A stretch of DNA of 64,000 nucleotides from Pseudomonadota bacterium (GTDB taxonomy: Bacteria > Pseudomonadota > Gammaproteobacteria > Nitrosococcales > Methylophagaceae): assembly GCA_030576275.1 (NCBI GenBank), contig JALIBN010000012.1, positions 1 through 64,000 of the forward strand, given 5' to 3'. Under the pieces are notes generated by a model. It saw only the letters and a list, made by a program, of their open reading frames with translations, did no database searches and was not told where the DNA came from. How positions within the stretch are numbered: position 1 is the stretch's first letter; each line of letters opens with the position of its first letter. The translations under genes were made by a program, and so were the position numbers. Below are positions 43,806-53,126 of the stretch, piece by piece.

Positions 43806-44156
43806 TTAACAGCAAGTTTGATTCGGGCGGTCTAACATAGCCTGTAAAGCCTGCCGATCATCTTGATAAGGCGATGTCGTAGACACACCGGTAATGGTAG
43901 TTTGAATAACCTGTGTTACCCATTCCGGCAAGCGGTCACTGACTCGGTAATACACCCATAAGCCTTGGCGACGGGATAATAATAGCCCTGCTTCTTTGAG
44001 CTGACCAAGGTGACGGGAGATAACAGGCTGCGCTAAGGCTAGGGCATGTGTCAGTTCACAAACGCACAACTCACCCTCTTGCTTGAGTAATAGCAAGGCA
44101 CGCAATCGCATGGGGTGCGATAAGGCGGAATAAAAATCATCAGCTTGCAGATCCAT
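43806..44156 (-). CDS. arsR: ArsR-family arsenite-responsive repressor
   Basis: Winged-helix repressor of 116 residues. The metal site cysteines Cys31 and Cys33 lie in GELCVCELTHAL, the classic ArsR metal box, next to the DNA-recognition helix QPVISRHLGQLKEAGLL. A second cysteine pair ends the protein (QTCC), possibly a further metal ligand. It heads the minus-strand ars operon, 16 bases upstream of the GAPDH gene. The AT-rich DNA just upstream (44167-44205, ATATATA runs) is a likely operator, but no clean palindrome was resolved. Confidence 0.93.
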   Translation of the reverse strand: MDLQADDFYSALSHPMRLRALLLLKQEGELCVCELTHALALAQPVISRHLGQLKEAGLLLSRRQGLWVYYRVSDRLPEWVTQVIQTTITGVSTTSPYQDDRQALQAMLDRPNQTCC

Positions 44157-44336
44157 AAGACTATATCCAAAATCATATATAACTGTAAAACTATATATAC
44201 AGATTTATGAATGTACAATCTTTAATGTGATTATGGCTCTAAAGTTGTAAACGTCAGAGACAAAAAAGACGTGCCCGCAGAGCAGCTAACACGACCTCTC
44301 ATTTTGGAGAAAAGCTAAGCAGAAGAATGGTCGCGC

Positions 44337-45011
44337 TTAAAAATTATTCCAGCTATCTTTTTTCTGAAAACGTAGTCGAGGCAAAATCAAGCCAAGTAAC
44401 AATCCGCCAAACAACACTGCCGCACCGATTAAAAACCAGCTTTTTGCATCGTTATCTTTCAAGGCACTATTTTCTATTATGAGTAATTGCATATCATGAT
44501 CGAGCTGTTGAAACTTCTCTTTTAATTGCCGATTTTCATTATCCAAACCAACGGCATTTGAGGCCGTTTTTCGCAGGTCATCCAGCTCGGTGCTTAAACG
44601 TTGCGCCGTTTCTTTCAACGACATATTTTCACCGTCAGCATCGCTATTTCGAGCGGTTAAATTATTCAATTCTTCTTTATATTTTGCGACTTCCAATTGC
44701 AAATTCACGACTTGCTGCTCACTAGCGGCAATACGATCTCGTGCACTGGGAGTATTTGATAGATAGCGTGAAAGCACCCAACCGTCAACGCCTTGGTCCG
44801 TTCGAACTTTAGAATAGCCAGCAGGATCGGTTTCGAGAACCTCCAACTTAGCGCCACTTGTTAGCATTTTGCGAATGCCGAATTTTACGCCCTGGCCACT
44901 TCGCATGGTTATTTCAAGTTCGTCAGACACATAACGAGTCGCGCCGGCGAAACTAAGTATTGGACTAAGTAAAGGGAGTACTAGGAGCATGCTTAGAAGC
45001 ATCTTTTTCAC
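44337..45011 (-). CDS. TIGR04211-type SH3-domain membrane protein
   Basis: A 224-residue protein: signal peptide (MLLSMLLVLPLLSPILSFAGA), bacterial SH3b domain (ELEITMRSGQGVKFGIRKML through VDGWVLSRYLSN), a coiled coil of about 90 residues rich in Glu/Leu/Lys, and one C-terminal membrane helix (WFLIGAAVLFGGLLLGLIL) followed by RLRFQKKDSW. This layout matches the TIGR04211 family related to E. coli YgiM. It should face the periplasm. It separates arsR from arsC without obvious link to arsenic. Confidence 0.88.
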   Translation of the reverse strand: MKKMLLSMLLVLPLLSPILSFAGATRYVSDELEITMRSGQGVKFGIRKMLTSGAKLEVLETDPAGYSKVRTDQGVDGWVLSRYLSNTPSARDRIAASEQQVVNLQLEVAKYKEELNNLTARNSDADGENMSLKETAQRLSTELDDLRKTASNAVGLDNENRQLKEKFQQLDHDMQLLIIENSALKDNDAKSWFLIGAAVLFGGLLLGLILPRLRFQKKDSWNNF

Positions 45012-45363
45012 GATAAACCTGCTATATCATAGAGTTAATAGTATATTTTATCAGATGATGCCGTAATGAAGGCTATTACGTCAAAATAAATTGTTCGACT
45101 AGCCCACCATAAGCGGCAACAGATCATCTATATGACAGGTGATTTTGAGCTTTTTTTTAACAAGGCTTAGTGCTAACAGCCGATACAAAAATATAATTGT
45201 TAAATAAATAATCTTACTTAAACAAACTTTATATTTGCTAACAAGCAAATATAAAGCCGTCAATTTACTCAGTGACGATCAACAAAAATTGTCGTCTATT
45301 TCATCACGCTGTAACATTAACTTGTTACCTTTCCAGCAGTTAATATGAAAGGTAATAAAATAA
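45012..45363. other. Intergenic region (about 350 bases) before arsC
   Basis: Contains no coding frame of note. The main content is a perfect palindrome at 45227-45256 (separate entry). A smaller GGCT/AGCC stem follows a T-rich stretch near 45150-45180. The two flanking genes diverge, so both promoters must lie here. The DNA is very AT-rich. Confidence 0.6.
45227..45256. promoter_or_regulatory. Perfect 13-bp palindrome upstream of arsC
   Basis: CTTTATATTTGCT and AGCAAATATAAAG are exact inverted repeats around a 4-base loop (AACA). No U-run follows on either strand. It lies 108 bases before the arsC ATG. It may be an operator for a dimeric regulator such as an ArsR protein or an RNA hairpin; the target is unknown. 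Confidence 0.5.
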
Positions 45364-45783
45364 ATGGAAAAGATGAGAATCCTTTTTTTGTGCACAGGGA
45401 ATGCATGCCGCTCACAAATGGCTGAAGGTTGGACAAAAGAGTTGGCTGGAAACCACGTAGAAGTTATATCTGCAGGTATTGAAGCACATGGTCAAAATGA
45501 ACGCGCGATTAATGCCATGGCTGAAGTAGGCATTGATATAACTGAGCAAGAATCCATTCGCGTTAATGGCGAAATGCTGGAATGGGCAGATTTACTGGTC
45601 ACCTTATGTGATAACGCCGAAGAACAATGCCCTATCATCAATCCCCACACTGTTAAATTACATTTGCCACTGTCTGATCCTGCCAAAAAGAGAGGCTCAG
45701 ATGAACAAATTCAAGCTGAGTTTCGTGAAGCACGAGAAAAAGTTAAACAACGTGTTAGTTATGTACTAGAGCAAATAAATTAA
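45364..45783 (+). CDS. arsC: Arsenate reductase ArsC (thioredoxin-coupled, LMW-phosphatase type)
   Basis: Reduces arsenate to arsenite via a disulfide cascade. The 139 residues have the P-loop CTGNACRS with Cys10 and Arg16, and Cys82 and Cys89 in TLCDNAEEQCP, the two resolving cysteines. This places it with the Staphylococcus pI258-like, thioredoxin-dependent group, not with glutaredoxin-dependent E. coli ArsC. It lies on the opposite strand to the other ars genes, 352 bases past the SH3-domain gene. Confidence 0.95.
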   Translation: MEKMRILFLCTGNACRSQMAEGWTKELAGNHVEVISAGIEAHGQNERAINAMAEVGIDITEQESIRVNGEMLEWADLLVTLCDNAEEQCPIINPHTVKLHLPLSDPAKKRGSDEQIQAEFREAREKVKQRVSYVLEQIN

Positions 45784-45814
45784 GGCTGTAAAACCTTAAA
45801 AATTAGCACATAAC

Positions 45815-46216
45815 TTATTTTGGCAACCGCAAGGGTGATGAGCTCTTGCCATCAGGCTTTTTAGTCAGCAATTTGTATGTATCGTAGGCTTTTCCCGCTC
45901 CGTCTCTATAGCTATATCCGGCACTTTTAATCGTATTAAAATCTATAAGTTCATACAATTCAAATAAGCCAAATTGAGTAATCGCCACTTCTCGACACAA
46001 TAAATCAAGCTCAGCAAGGCGACCATGTCGACTAGCGGCATCAAATAAATTTATCGGAGAATGTAATGGGCTATCCGAGGGCCCTCGGATCAGCGCCTCA
46101 TAACCATATATATTGTTTTCTTTAATTGACACAATGGGTTGAAACATCGGCGTCAGCCTGGCATTCTGCAATATATCATCCAACGACTGAAATTGAGTAT
46201 ATTCATCTTTAGTCAT
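45815..46216 (-). pseudogene. Truncated EAL-domain remnant
   Basis: A 133-residue frame. Residues 20-100 match the first third of an EAL (c-di-GMP phosphodiesterase) domain: LTPMFQPIVSIKENNIYGYEALIRGP, then a helix with RLAELDLLCREVAI. The remaining metal-binding motifs and barrel of about 150 residues are missing. After about residue 96 the sequence jumps to DFNTIKSAGYSYRDGAGKAYDTY and a basic tail SPLRLPK, which I do not recognise. It looks like an internal deletion joining two parts of a larger gene. It cannot hydrolyse c-di-GMP, though a binding role is not excluded. Confidence 0.6.
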
Positions 46217-46246
46217 GACTTAGTCCGATTTTCAATTATTTATTTC

Positions 46247-46285
46247 AAAAAAAAGCCCCACCCAAAAAAATCAGGTGAGGCTTTT
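46247..46285 (-). terminator. Rho-independent terminator after the porin gene
   Basis: On the minus strand, AGCCTCACC pairs with GGTGGGGCT (one mismatch) across a T-rich loop and is followed by eight T residues. It lies 43 bases beyond the porin stop and before the EAL remnant. Confidence 0.85.
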
Positions 46286-46328
46286 AGCGTTACGAAATTA
46301 ACTGCAACTTTTTAGCTTAAGTAACGGC

Positions 46329-47675
46329 TTACCAGTAAGCTTGTGCACGGAATTTAAGTGCAGATGGTTCGATGGCTGAACCGGCACCATTTACAGTAAG
46401 ATCTGTAACTTGGTCGTAGTTCAACATTAAACGAATGTTTGATGTTGGATAGTAGTTAACACCGACAGTGAATTTATCGTATTCACTTTCAGAAGCTAAA
46501 CTTGGATCGATTTCAAGTGTTTCGAAACGAGCCGCAACTTGCCATGCACCGCTAGATGATTTGGGTGTGATTCCAGATGTGTAACCATTTTTCCATTTTA
46601 AAGATTCACCTGTTAAGAAATAACCTGCTTCAACTGCGAAGGCTGTTGTGTCGATATCACCAGTATTTTCTTGCTCGACTGTATGGTCTAAGTATTCAGC
46701 CATTGCGTGGAATGAACCGTATACTGCTAATGCATCAATTGTGAATGCATTAGCACCATCAAATTCTGTAGCTGAGCTACTTAATGAAACTGGTTTGTAT
46801 GTATCTTCATGGCTTACTAAATCAGGTTTGAAATCAAATTTATCACCGCCGCCTTGATTTAAGAATGCTGCACCGATTTGAACTAGGTGATTTTTATCTT
46901 GCATAAATGGTAAGAATGAACCACGCACAGCAAATGTGCTGCCGTTTACTTCGTATAAATCACCACCATTATCACTGCTAAACCCTCCGCTTTGTAAACC
47001 GGCAGCTAAAGACCATGAATAATCTTTTGCAGCTAACGATGCGACGGCACCACTTGAACGCGCAGGAGAAACGGAACTGTCAGCAAACATTGGACGATCC
47101 ATGAAAGTCATGTATTTAGAGCTGATTTTTGTGTTTAAGCCAAATGGGATATGAGATTGACCTAATTTTACACCGGCTTTCATATCACCAATTTTAGTCC
47201 CGTAACTGATATATGCATCTTTAACTGATGTATCACCACCCGCGAAGTCAGCTTCAAATTTGTAACCCCAATCATAGACCGAACCTTCGAAACCTAAACG
47301 TGCGCGGCGTAATTCGGTACCTTTAACGTCTGCTGCTCCACCATCTGAATCAGTATCAACGGCATCCCACATTACACGACCGATAGGTTGGAAAGACCAG
47401 TTACCATCTTGGCTTTCAATTTTAATTTTGCCTTCCGTAGTAATTTTAGGCATATCTGATTTTGCTGCTGCTAAATCATTTTTTACTGCTTCAACGACTT
47501 CAGCATCTGCTTTAGAAGCATTACTTAATAATTCATAGTTTTCAGAAGTGATAGTACCTTGGTCACGTAGAACCTTAAGTAAGTCCATCATTGCATCGTT
47601 ATTTGCTTGTGCCGGTAATACTGCGGCGCCAAATAATGCACCAGCAATTAAAAGTGAAGATGTTTTAAGTTTCAA
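46329..47675 (-). CDS. OprP/OprO-like outer-membrane porin
   Basis: An outer-membrane beta barrel of the phosphate-selective porin family. From the TTG start at 47675 (AGAGG eight bases before it) it has 448 residues: signal peptide LKTSSLLIAGALFGAAVLP cut after AQA, a short helical/coiled segment (MMDLLKVLRDQGTITSENYELL), then the barrel with GRVMWDAVDTDSDGG, ELRRARLGFEGSVYDWGYKFEADFAGG, and a C-terminal strand ending in FRAQAYW. The ATG upstream at 47801 adds a membrane-like 42 residues with no family match and was rejected. Phosphate or pyrophosphate is the usual substrate; specificity is inferred. Arsenate could enter by such a channel, next to the ars genes. Confidence 0.9.
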   Translation of the reverse strand: MKLKTSSLLIAGALFGAAVLPAQANNDAMMDLLKVLRDQGTITSENYELLSNASKADAEVVEAVKNDLAAAKSDMPKITTEGKIKIESQDGNWSFQPIGRVMWDAVDTDSDGGAADVKGTELRRARLGFEGSVYDWGYKFEADFAGGDTSVKDAYISYGTKIGDMKAGVKLGQSHIPFGLNTKISSKYMTFMDRPMFADSSVSPARSSGAVASLAAKDYSWSLAAGLQSGGFSSDNGGDLYEVNGSTFAVRGSFLPFMQDKNHLVQIGAAFLNQGGGDKFDFKPDLVSHEDTYKPVSLSSSATEFDGANAFTIDALAVYGSFHAMAEYLDHTVEQENTGDIDTTAFAVEAGYFLTGESLKWKNGYTSGITPKSSSGAWQVAARFETLEIDPSLASESEYDKFTVGVNYYPTSNIRLMLNYDQVTDLTVNGAGSAIEPSALKFRAQAYW

Positions 47676-47986
47676 GGGGATTTCCTCTTGGTTAATTATA
47701 AAAAAAATCTGTCCGGAACGCTGTCCGAGTTGGCTTAGAATAACGATTAAATATTTCAAAAATATTACGGTAATGAAATTATTTGCGATTGTGAGACACA
47801 ATTTAATTATTGTAGTTTTATTGCAACATTATTGACGCGTTTAATTGCTCCTTGAAAATAGCGTTAACTGCCACAATCTATTAAGGTAATGAATCAACAC
47901 CGAATAGCTCTGAGTGCGAGCGGTCATAATGCTAGTGTGATCCCCAGTGTTGCCTTAAACGCTTTGTCATCCTGAAAGGAAAAAGA
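47676..47986. other. Intergenic region between the porin and fxsA
   Basis: Holds the divergent promoters. Within the porin leader, CTGTCCG occurs twice as a direct repeat (47709-47715 and 47721-47727, period 12). A PHO box has a period of 11 with CTGTCAT, so this is only similar. Nothing else identified. Confidence 0.5.
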
Positions 47987-48442
47987 ATGTTTCGCTCTTT
48001 ATTTATTTTATTTCTACTAGTGCCACTGATTGAGATTTATTTCTTAATTAAAGTCGGTTCGATTATTGGTGCAGGCTGGACAATATTTGCAGTGGTGGGT
48101 ACAGCAGTACTGGGAGCTAGCTTATTACGCGTACAAGGTTTAAGTACATTACAACGTGCGCAACTATCCATAAACAAAGGGGAGGTTCCAGCTGTTGCGA
48201 TGTTAGAAGGCGTAACATTGGCAATTAGTGGCGTCTTATTACTCACCCCAGGTTTTTTTACAGATGCACTAGGCTTTGTTTTATTAATTCCAGTCATCAG
48301 GCAATCACTAATCAAGCGGTTATTGAAAAACAGTCAGTTTTTATATCGCCGGCAAACAACGCGTACCCGGAGTGGTCACAGTGAATCAACCATTATCGAA
48401 GGTGAGATTGTTGACGAAGACTCAGATAAATATCTCAAATAA
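47987..48442 (+). CDS. fxsA: FxsA-family membrane protein
   Basis: Inner-membrane protein of 151 residues with four hydrophobic segments: LFILFLLVPLIEIYFLIKVG, then GAGWTIFAVVGTAVLGASLLR, plus GVLLLTPGFFTDALGFVLLIP, and a basic cytoplasmic tail. FxsA is a phage-exclusion suppressor when overproduced in E. coli; its natural role is unclear. It sits upstream of groES, as in many gammaproteobacteria. Confidence 0.92.
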   Translation: MFRSLFILFLLVPLIEIYFLIKVGSIIGAGWTIFAVVGTAVLGASLLRVQGLSTLQRAQLSINKGEVPAVAMLEGVTLAISGVLLLTPGFFTDALGFVLLIPVIRQSLIKRLLKNSQFLYRRQTTRTRSGHSESTIIEGEIVDEDSDKYLK

Positions 48443-48458
48443 ATTTCGTATCTCAGCA

Positions 48459-48486
48459 CTTGAAGTTTATATTTACAACCCCATCT
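48459..48486 (+). promoter_or_regulatory. Sigma-32 (RpoH) heat-shock promoter of groESL
   Basis: CTTGAAG (-35) and CCCCATCT (-10) are spaced by 13 bases, almost the ideal sigma-32 consensus (CTTGAAA-N13-CCCCATNT). It ends about 47 bases upstream of groES. CCCC at the -10 also pairs with GGGG six bases later, making a small hairpin. No CIRCE element (the HrcA inverted repeat) was seen. Confidence 0.88.
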
Positions 48487-48532
48487 TTGGGGTTCGTAAT
48501 TATTTTTGTTAGACATTTTTGAGGTTATATAG

Positions 48533-48823
48533 ATGAATATTCGTCCCCTTCATGATCGTGTTGTTGTACGTCGTACAGAAGAAGAAACAATGAGCGCTGG
48601 CGGTATCGTGCTTCCTGGTAGTGCCGCTGAAAAACCAGCACAAGGCATCATTGTTGCAGCCGGTCATGGCAAAATCACTGATTCTGGTGATGTTCGTGCA
48701 ATGGATGTTAAAGTTGGCGACAAGGTTTTATTCGGCAAATATGCCGGTACAGAAATCAAAGTCGATGGCGAAGAATTATTAGTCATGCGTGAAGATGACA
48801 TCGTTGCGGTAATCGAAGCTTAA
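48533..48823 (+). CDS. groES: Co-chaperonin GroES
   Basis: Heptameric lid of the GroEL folding chamber. The 96 residues follow the family: [19 protein letters not shown], the mobile loop [16 protein letters not shown], and the end [16 protein letters not shown]. Preceded by a sigma-32 promoter. The 181-base gap to groEL is longer than usual and contains nested hairpins (separate entry). Confidence 0.98.
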   Translation: MNIRPLHDRVVVRRTEEETMSAGGIVLPGSAAEKPAQGIIVAAGHGKITDSGDVRAMDVKVGDKVLFGKYAGTEIKVDGEELLVMREDDIVAVIEA

Positions 48824-48840
48824 GCAACTATAAAAACATC

Positions 48841-48933
48841 GTCACTCCCTAAGGCGGTTTAACGGGGTTCCGTGCTAAAGAATCTTCTCGTATTTAGCAC
48901 TTTGGACTACCACTTAAATGCTACGGGAATGAC
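48841..48933. repeat. MITE-like structured element between groES and groEL
   Basis: Outer arms GTCACTCCC (48841-48849) and GGGAATGAC (48925-48933) pair at 8 of 9 positions. Nested inside is a perfect 8-bp stem, GTGCTAAA (48872-48879) with TTTAGCAC (48893-48900). GTCATTCCC-type ends flanking about 90 bases are reminiscent of small repeat elements found in many proteobacterial genomes. Only one copy occurs in this window, so its repeat nature is not proven. Confidence 0.45.
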
Positions 48934-48992
48934 ATCAAGACAACTTAAATCAAACCCATATATAGGTTGGTTTAAGATTTACAGAATACTAA

Positions 48993-50642
<1,650 letters not shown>

Positions 50643-50728
50643 GCCACGCTAAACCTAGTAAAAAAATAACCTTAGGCAGTCCAATTCAATCCGAGTAGGA
50701 AAGCTTGAGGTTAAGATAGTAAGAAAAA

Positions 50729-50758
50729 GGCTCAAAGCTCACGCTTTGAGCCTTTTTT
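50729..50758 (+). terminator. Rho-independent terminator after groEL
   Basis: A perfect 10-bp stem (GGCTCAAAGC / GCTTTGAGCC) with a 4-base loop and six T residues lies 86 bases after groEL and ends the groESL transcript. Confidence 0.93.
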
Positions 50759-50841
50759 GTTTTAGATTACTGTATTTTAAATATATTGTTATACGTGGAT
50801 TTTTATCGTTCTGTTATTTAATTTAGATAACGAAATGACTA

Positions 50842-51780
50842 TCAACCTTGATATTTCCAATATGGTGGGCTTCCATAAACTTCAACAAAATAGTCAATAA
50901 CAGCTCGAGCATTTAATGGTGGGCGTCGAGAATTGGGATAAATTGCCGTAATGTCTTGTGGCCCTGTTTTTATGGTGGGTTCGTAGTTACTTAGCAATGA
51001 AATAAGTTGCCCTTTTTTTAAATGATCACCTATTAGCCAATCTGGAAACAGCACCATTCCCATGTCATTCAATGCTGAAATTAGCAAAGTCTCTGCATTG
51101 TTTGACACAAGAACCGGTGAAACCACGTGGTGTGCCCATGAGCTCTTGCTACTTTTGAATAACCATCGATTTTGGCCTGAGTAACCACTATACACAAGGC
51201 ATTGATGATTATTGAGATCTGATGGGCTTTTAGGCATGCCATGACGTGATAGGTATTCTGGAGTCGCCGCTAGGTGATATGTTTGAGTCCCTATTTTCCT
51301 TGCATGGAGTGATGAATCTGTGAGCGAGCCAATACGGAAAATAATGTCGGCCGCATCAATATGAGGGTCAATATATTCATCGGTTTGTGTCAACTCAATC
51401 TGAACCTTTGGATACTGCATTAGAAATCCAGAAAGCCAAGGTGCAATATGTTTCTGACCAAAAAAAACAGGCGCATTAATTCTTATGATCCCTTGGGGCT
51501 CTCTTGCTCTATCTTGTAATTCATTTCTTACTTCACCCAATTGTTCAGTAATAGAGTGAGCATAATCATTGAAAATTCTTCCGGCCTCAGTGGGGATGAT
51601 AGCTCTAGTATTTCGATAAAAAAGTTGCTGGCCAAGAGAGTCTTCTAGCTGCTGGATTACCCTAGAAATCATAGAAGGAGATACGCCTTCTTGACGGGCG
51701 ACAACAGAAAAACTTTTACTGTCAAACACCCCGATAAAAAATTTTAAAGCCCTAATATTGATTGAATCAACATCATTCAT
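50842..51780 (-). CDS. LysR-family transcriptional regulator
   Basis: A 312-residue regulator: N-terminal winged helix (FIGVFDSKSFSVVARQEGVSPSMISRVIQQLEDSLGQQLF) and C-terminal periplasmic-binding-like inducer domain. It diverges from two small DMT-type membrane genes, with 96 bases between its start and the first of them. By the usual LysR pattern it probably controls those genes; the inducer is unknown. Confidence 0.92.
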   Translation of the reverse strand: MNDVDSINIRALKFFIGVFDSKSFSVVARQEGVSPSMISRVIQQLEDSLGQQLFYRNTRAIIPTEAGRIFNDYAHSITEQLGEVRNELQDRAREPQGIIRINAPVFFGQKHIAPWLSGFLMQYPKVQIELTQTDEYIDPHIDAADIIFRIGSLTDSSLHARKIGTQTYHLAATPEYLSRHGMPKSPSDLNNHQCLVYSGYSGQNRWLFKSSKSSWAHHVVSPVLVSNNAETLLISALNDMGMVLFPDWLIGDHLKKGQLISLLSNYEPTIKTGPQDITAIYPNSRRPPLNARAVIDYFVEVYGSPPYWKYQG

Positions 51781-51876
51781 TTGTGCAAATCCTGCATAAG
51801 TATTTATTGGATTGTCCCATTTTTTGATTTGAATAACTAGCGTATCATTTTCTTATTGGTTATTAGGAATCTATGT

Positions 51877-52311
51877 ATGCAGTTTTTTTTGATTTTATTT
51901 ATTGTTATGGGCGGTATGGGGCTTTCTGTTGAAGCTGGCTTATTGGGACCGCTAGGTGAAGGAGTAGGTAAGCTATGGGCAACGTTTAGTATCTTTGGTG
52001 TTGGCGCCGCTTTAACATTTATTTTGATGCTTTTTTTCAGCCCACGAAACAGCCCATCATTTTTTGCACAACCCTCTTGGACGCTCCTTGGCGGAGTGCT
52101 CGGCCCTATCTATGTCGTGATACTGACTATTGCGACTCCAACTATAGGTATAGCGATGACAATGATTGGTATTCTTGCTGGGCAAGTTTCCAAAAGTCTT
52201 ATCATTGATCACTACGGTTTATTTGGTACAAATTATCGTCGAATTGATAGCAAACGCATTATTGCACTGCTATTTATAGTGGCGGCACTCGTTCTCATGG
52301 CACGAGGTTAA
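51877..52311 (+). CDS. Small DMT-superfamily membrane protein (YdcZ/DUF606-like), first of a pair
   Basis: A 144-residue inner-membrane protein with four to five hydrophobic helices: FFLILFIVMGGMGLSVEAGLLGPLG, then TFSIFGVGAALTFILML and LGGVLGPIYVVILTIATPTIGIAM. Such half-size DMT proteins often work as pairs. ATG at 51877 with AGGA nine bases before it is chosen over TTG at 51856. It is 6 bases upstream of its partner. Substrate unknown. Confidence 0.8.
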   Translation: MQFFLILFIVMGGMGLSVEAGLLGPLGEGVGKLWATFSIFGVGAALTFILMLFFSPRNSPSFFAQPSWTLLGGVLGPIYVVILTIATPTIGIAMTMIGILAGQVSKSLIIDHYGLFGTNYRRIDSKRIIALLFIVAALVLMARG

Positions 52312-52317
52312 GGAGAA

Positions 52318-52818
52318 ATGATGACTTTTTTAATGATAATATTAGCTGTAATTGGCGGAGCGACCCTGAGCATTCAGGCCGCAATAAATGGGCAATTAGG
52401 TAGTAAAGTTGGCGTATTTAAAACCGCATTTCTAACCTTCTCTTTAGGAGCATTGATTACAGGGTTACTTATTTTTTACTTTGAACCAGCACAATCAATG
52501 ACTTTATTTGATGTTCCAAAATGGCAATTATTGGGTGCAATGTGTGGCGTGCCTTATATCGTAATCATGGTTCTGGCCGTTCAAAAAGTGGGCACTGCAG
52601 TTGCGACTGTTGCTGTTATTTTTGGTCAGTTACTAATGAGTATGCTGATTGATAATTATGGCTGGCTTGGTAATGATGCCATTGATTTCTCACTTAGCAG
52701 AATTGGCGCCGTAGTCTGCTTGGGTATTGCTCTTTATTTCATACATGCTAGTAGTAAAAAGACAGTTAAATCTTCTGATAAGTATTTAAAAGAAGAGCTT
52801 ATAACTGAAAATAACTAA
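52318..52818 (+). CDS. Small DMT-superfamily membrane protein (YdcZ/DUF606-like), second of a pair
   Basis: A 166-residue protein of the same fold as its neighbour: LAVIGGATLSIQAAINGQLGSKVG, then TFSLGALITGLLIFYF, LLGAMCGVPYIVIMVLAVQKVG and a last helix IGAVVCLGIALYFIH. It shares the GGATLS/GGMGLS and LG-PYIV patterns with the upstream gene, so the two are likely duplicates that may form a heterodimer. ATG ATG start right after AAGGAG. Followed by a strong terminator. Confidence 0.82.
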   Translation: MMTFLMIILAVIGGATLSIQAAINGQLGSKVGVFKTAFLTFSLGALITGLLIFYFEPAQSMTLFDVPKWQLLGAMCGVPYIVIMVLAVQKVGTAVATVAVIFGQLLMSMLIDNYGWLGNDAIDFSLSRIGAVVCLGIALYFIHASSKKTVKSSDKYLKEELITENN

Positions 52819-53126
52819 GTTGATGATGATTCTAGGTTTGTCGCCATCGATATCTAGTTAGATCAATATTGTCAGTTTGCAGATGGACATCGATAACTGT
52901 ACTGCTTAGCTAGACACTTCAAAAGCCCCGATCATTTATTTGATCGGGGCTTTTTTTGTTGGCTAATCTAAGCGATACAAACTTTTGGTCACGTTCATCA
53001 ACGAACAAATTTATTGAAATATTTAGTTGCTTATCTTTTGTCATCAAACTAACTTTAAATCGCCGTCACCCTGTCATATAAGTTTATTAGCCTGACATTA
53101 TTCAATAGTCACTAGGTGTCTGGCAG
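52819..53126. other. Intergenic region before ugd
   Basis: About 308 bases. It contains the terminator at 52925-52957 and presumably the ugd promoter. No coding frame or other structure of note. Confidence 0.5.
52925..52957 (+). terminator. Rho-independent terminator after the DMT pair
   Basis: A perfect 10-bp stem (GCCCCGATCA / TGATCGGGGC), 6-base loop and seven T residues. Confidence 0.93.

Noticed and set aside
44157-44336. Clear ArsR operator palindrome
   Set aside because: The DNA before arsR is AT-rich with repeated ATATATA words, but no exact dyad could be fixed, so no site is called.
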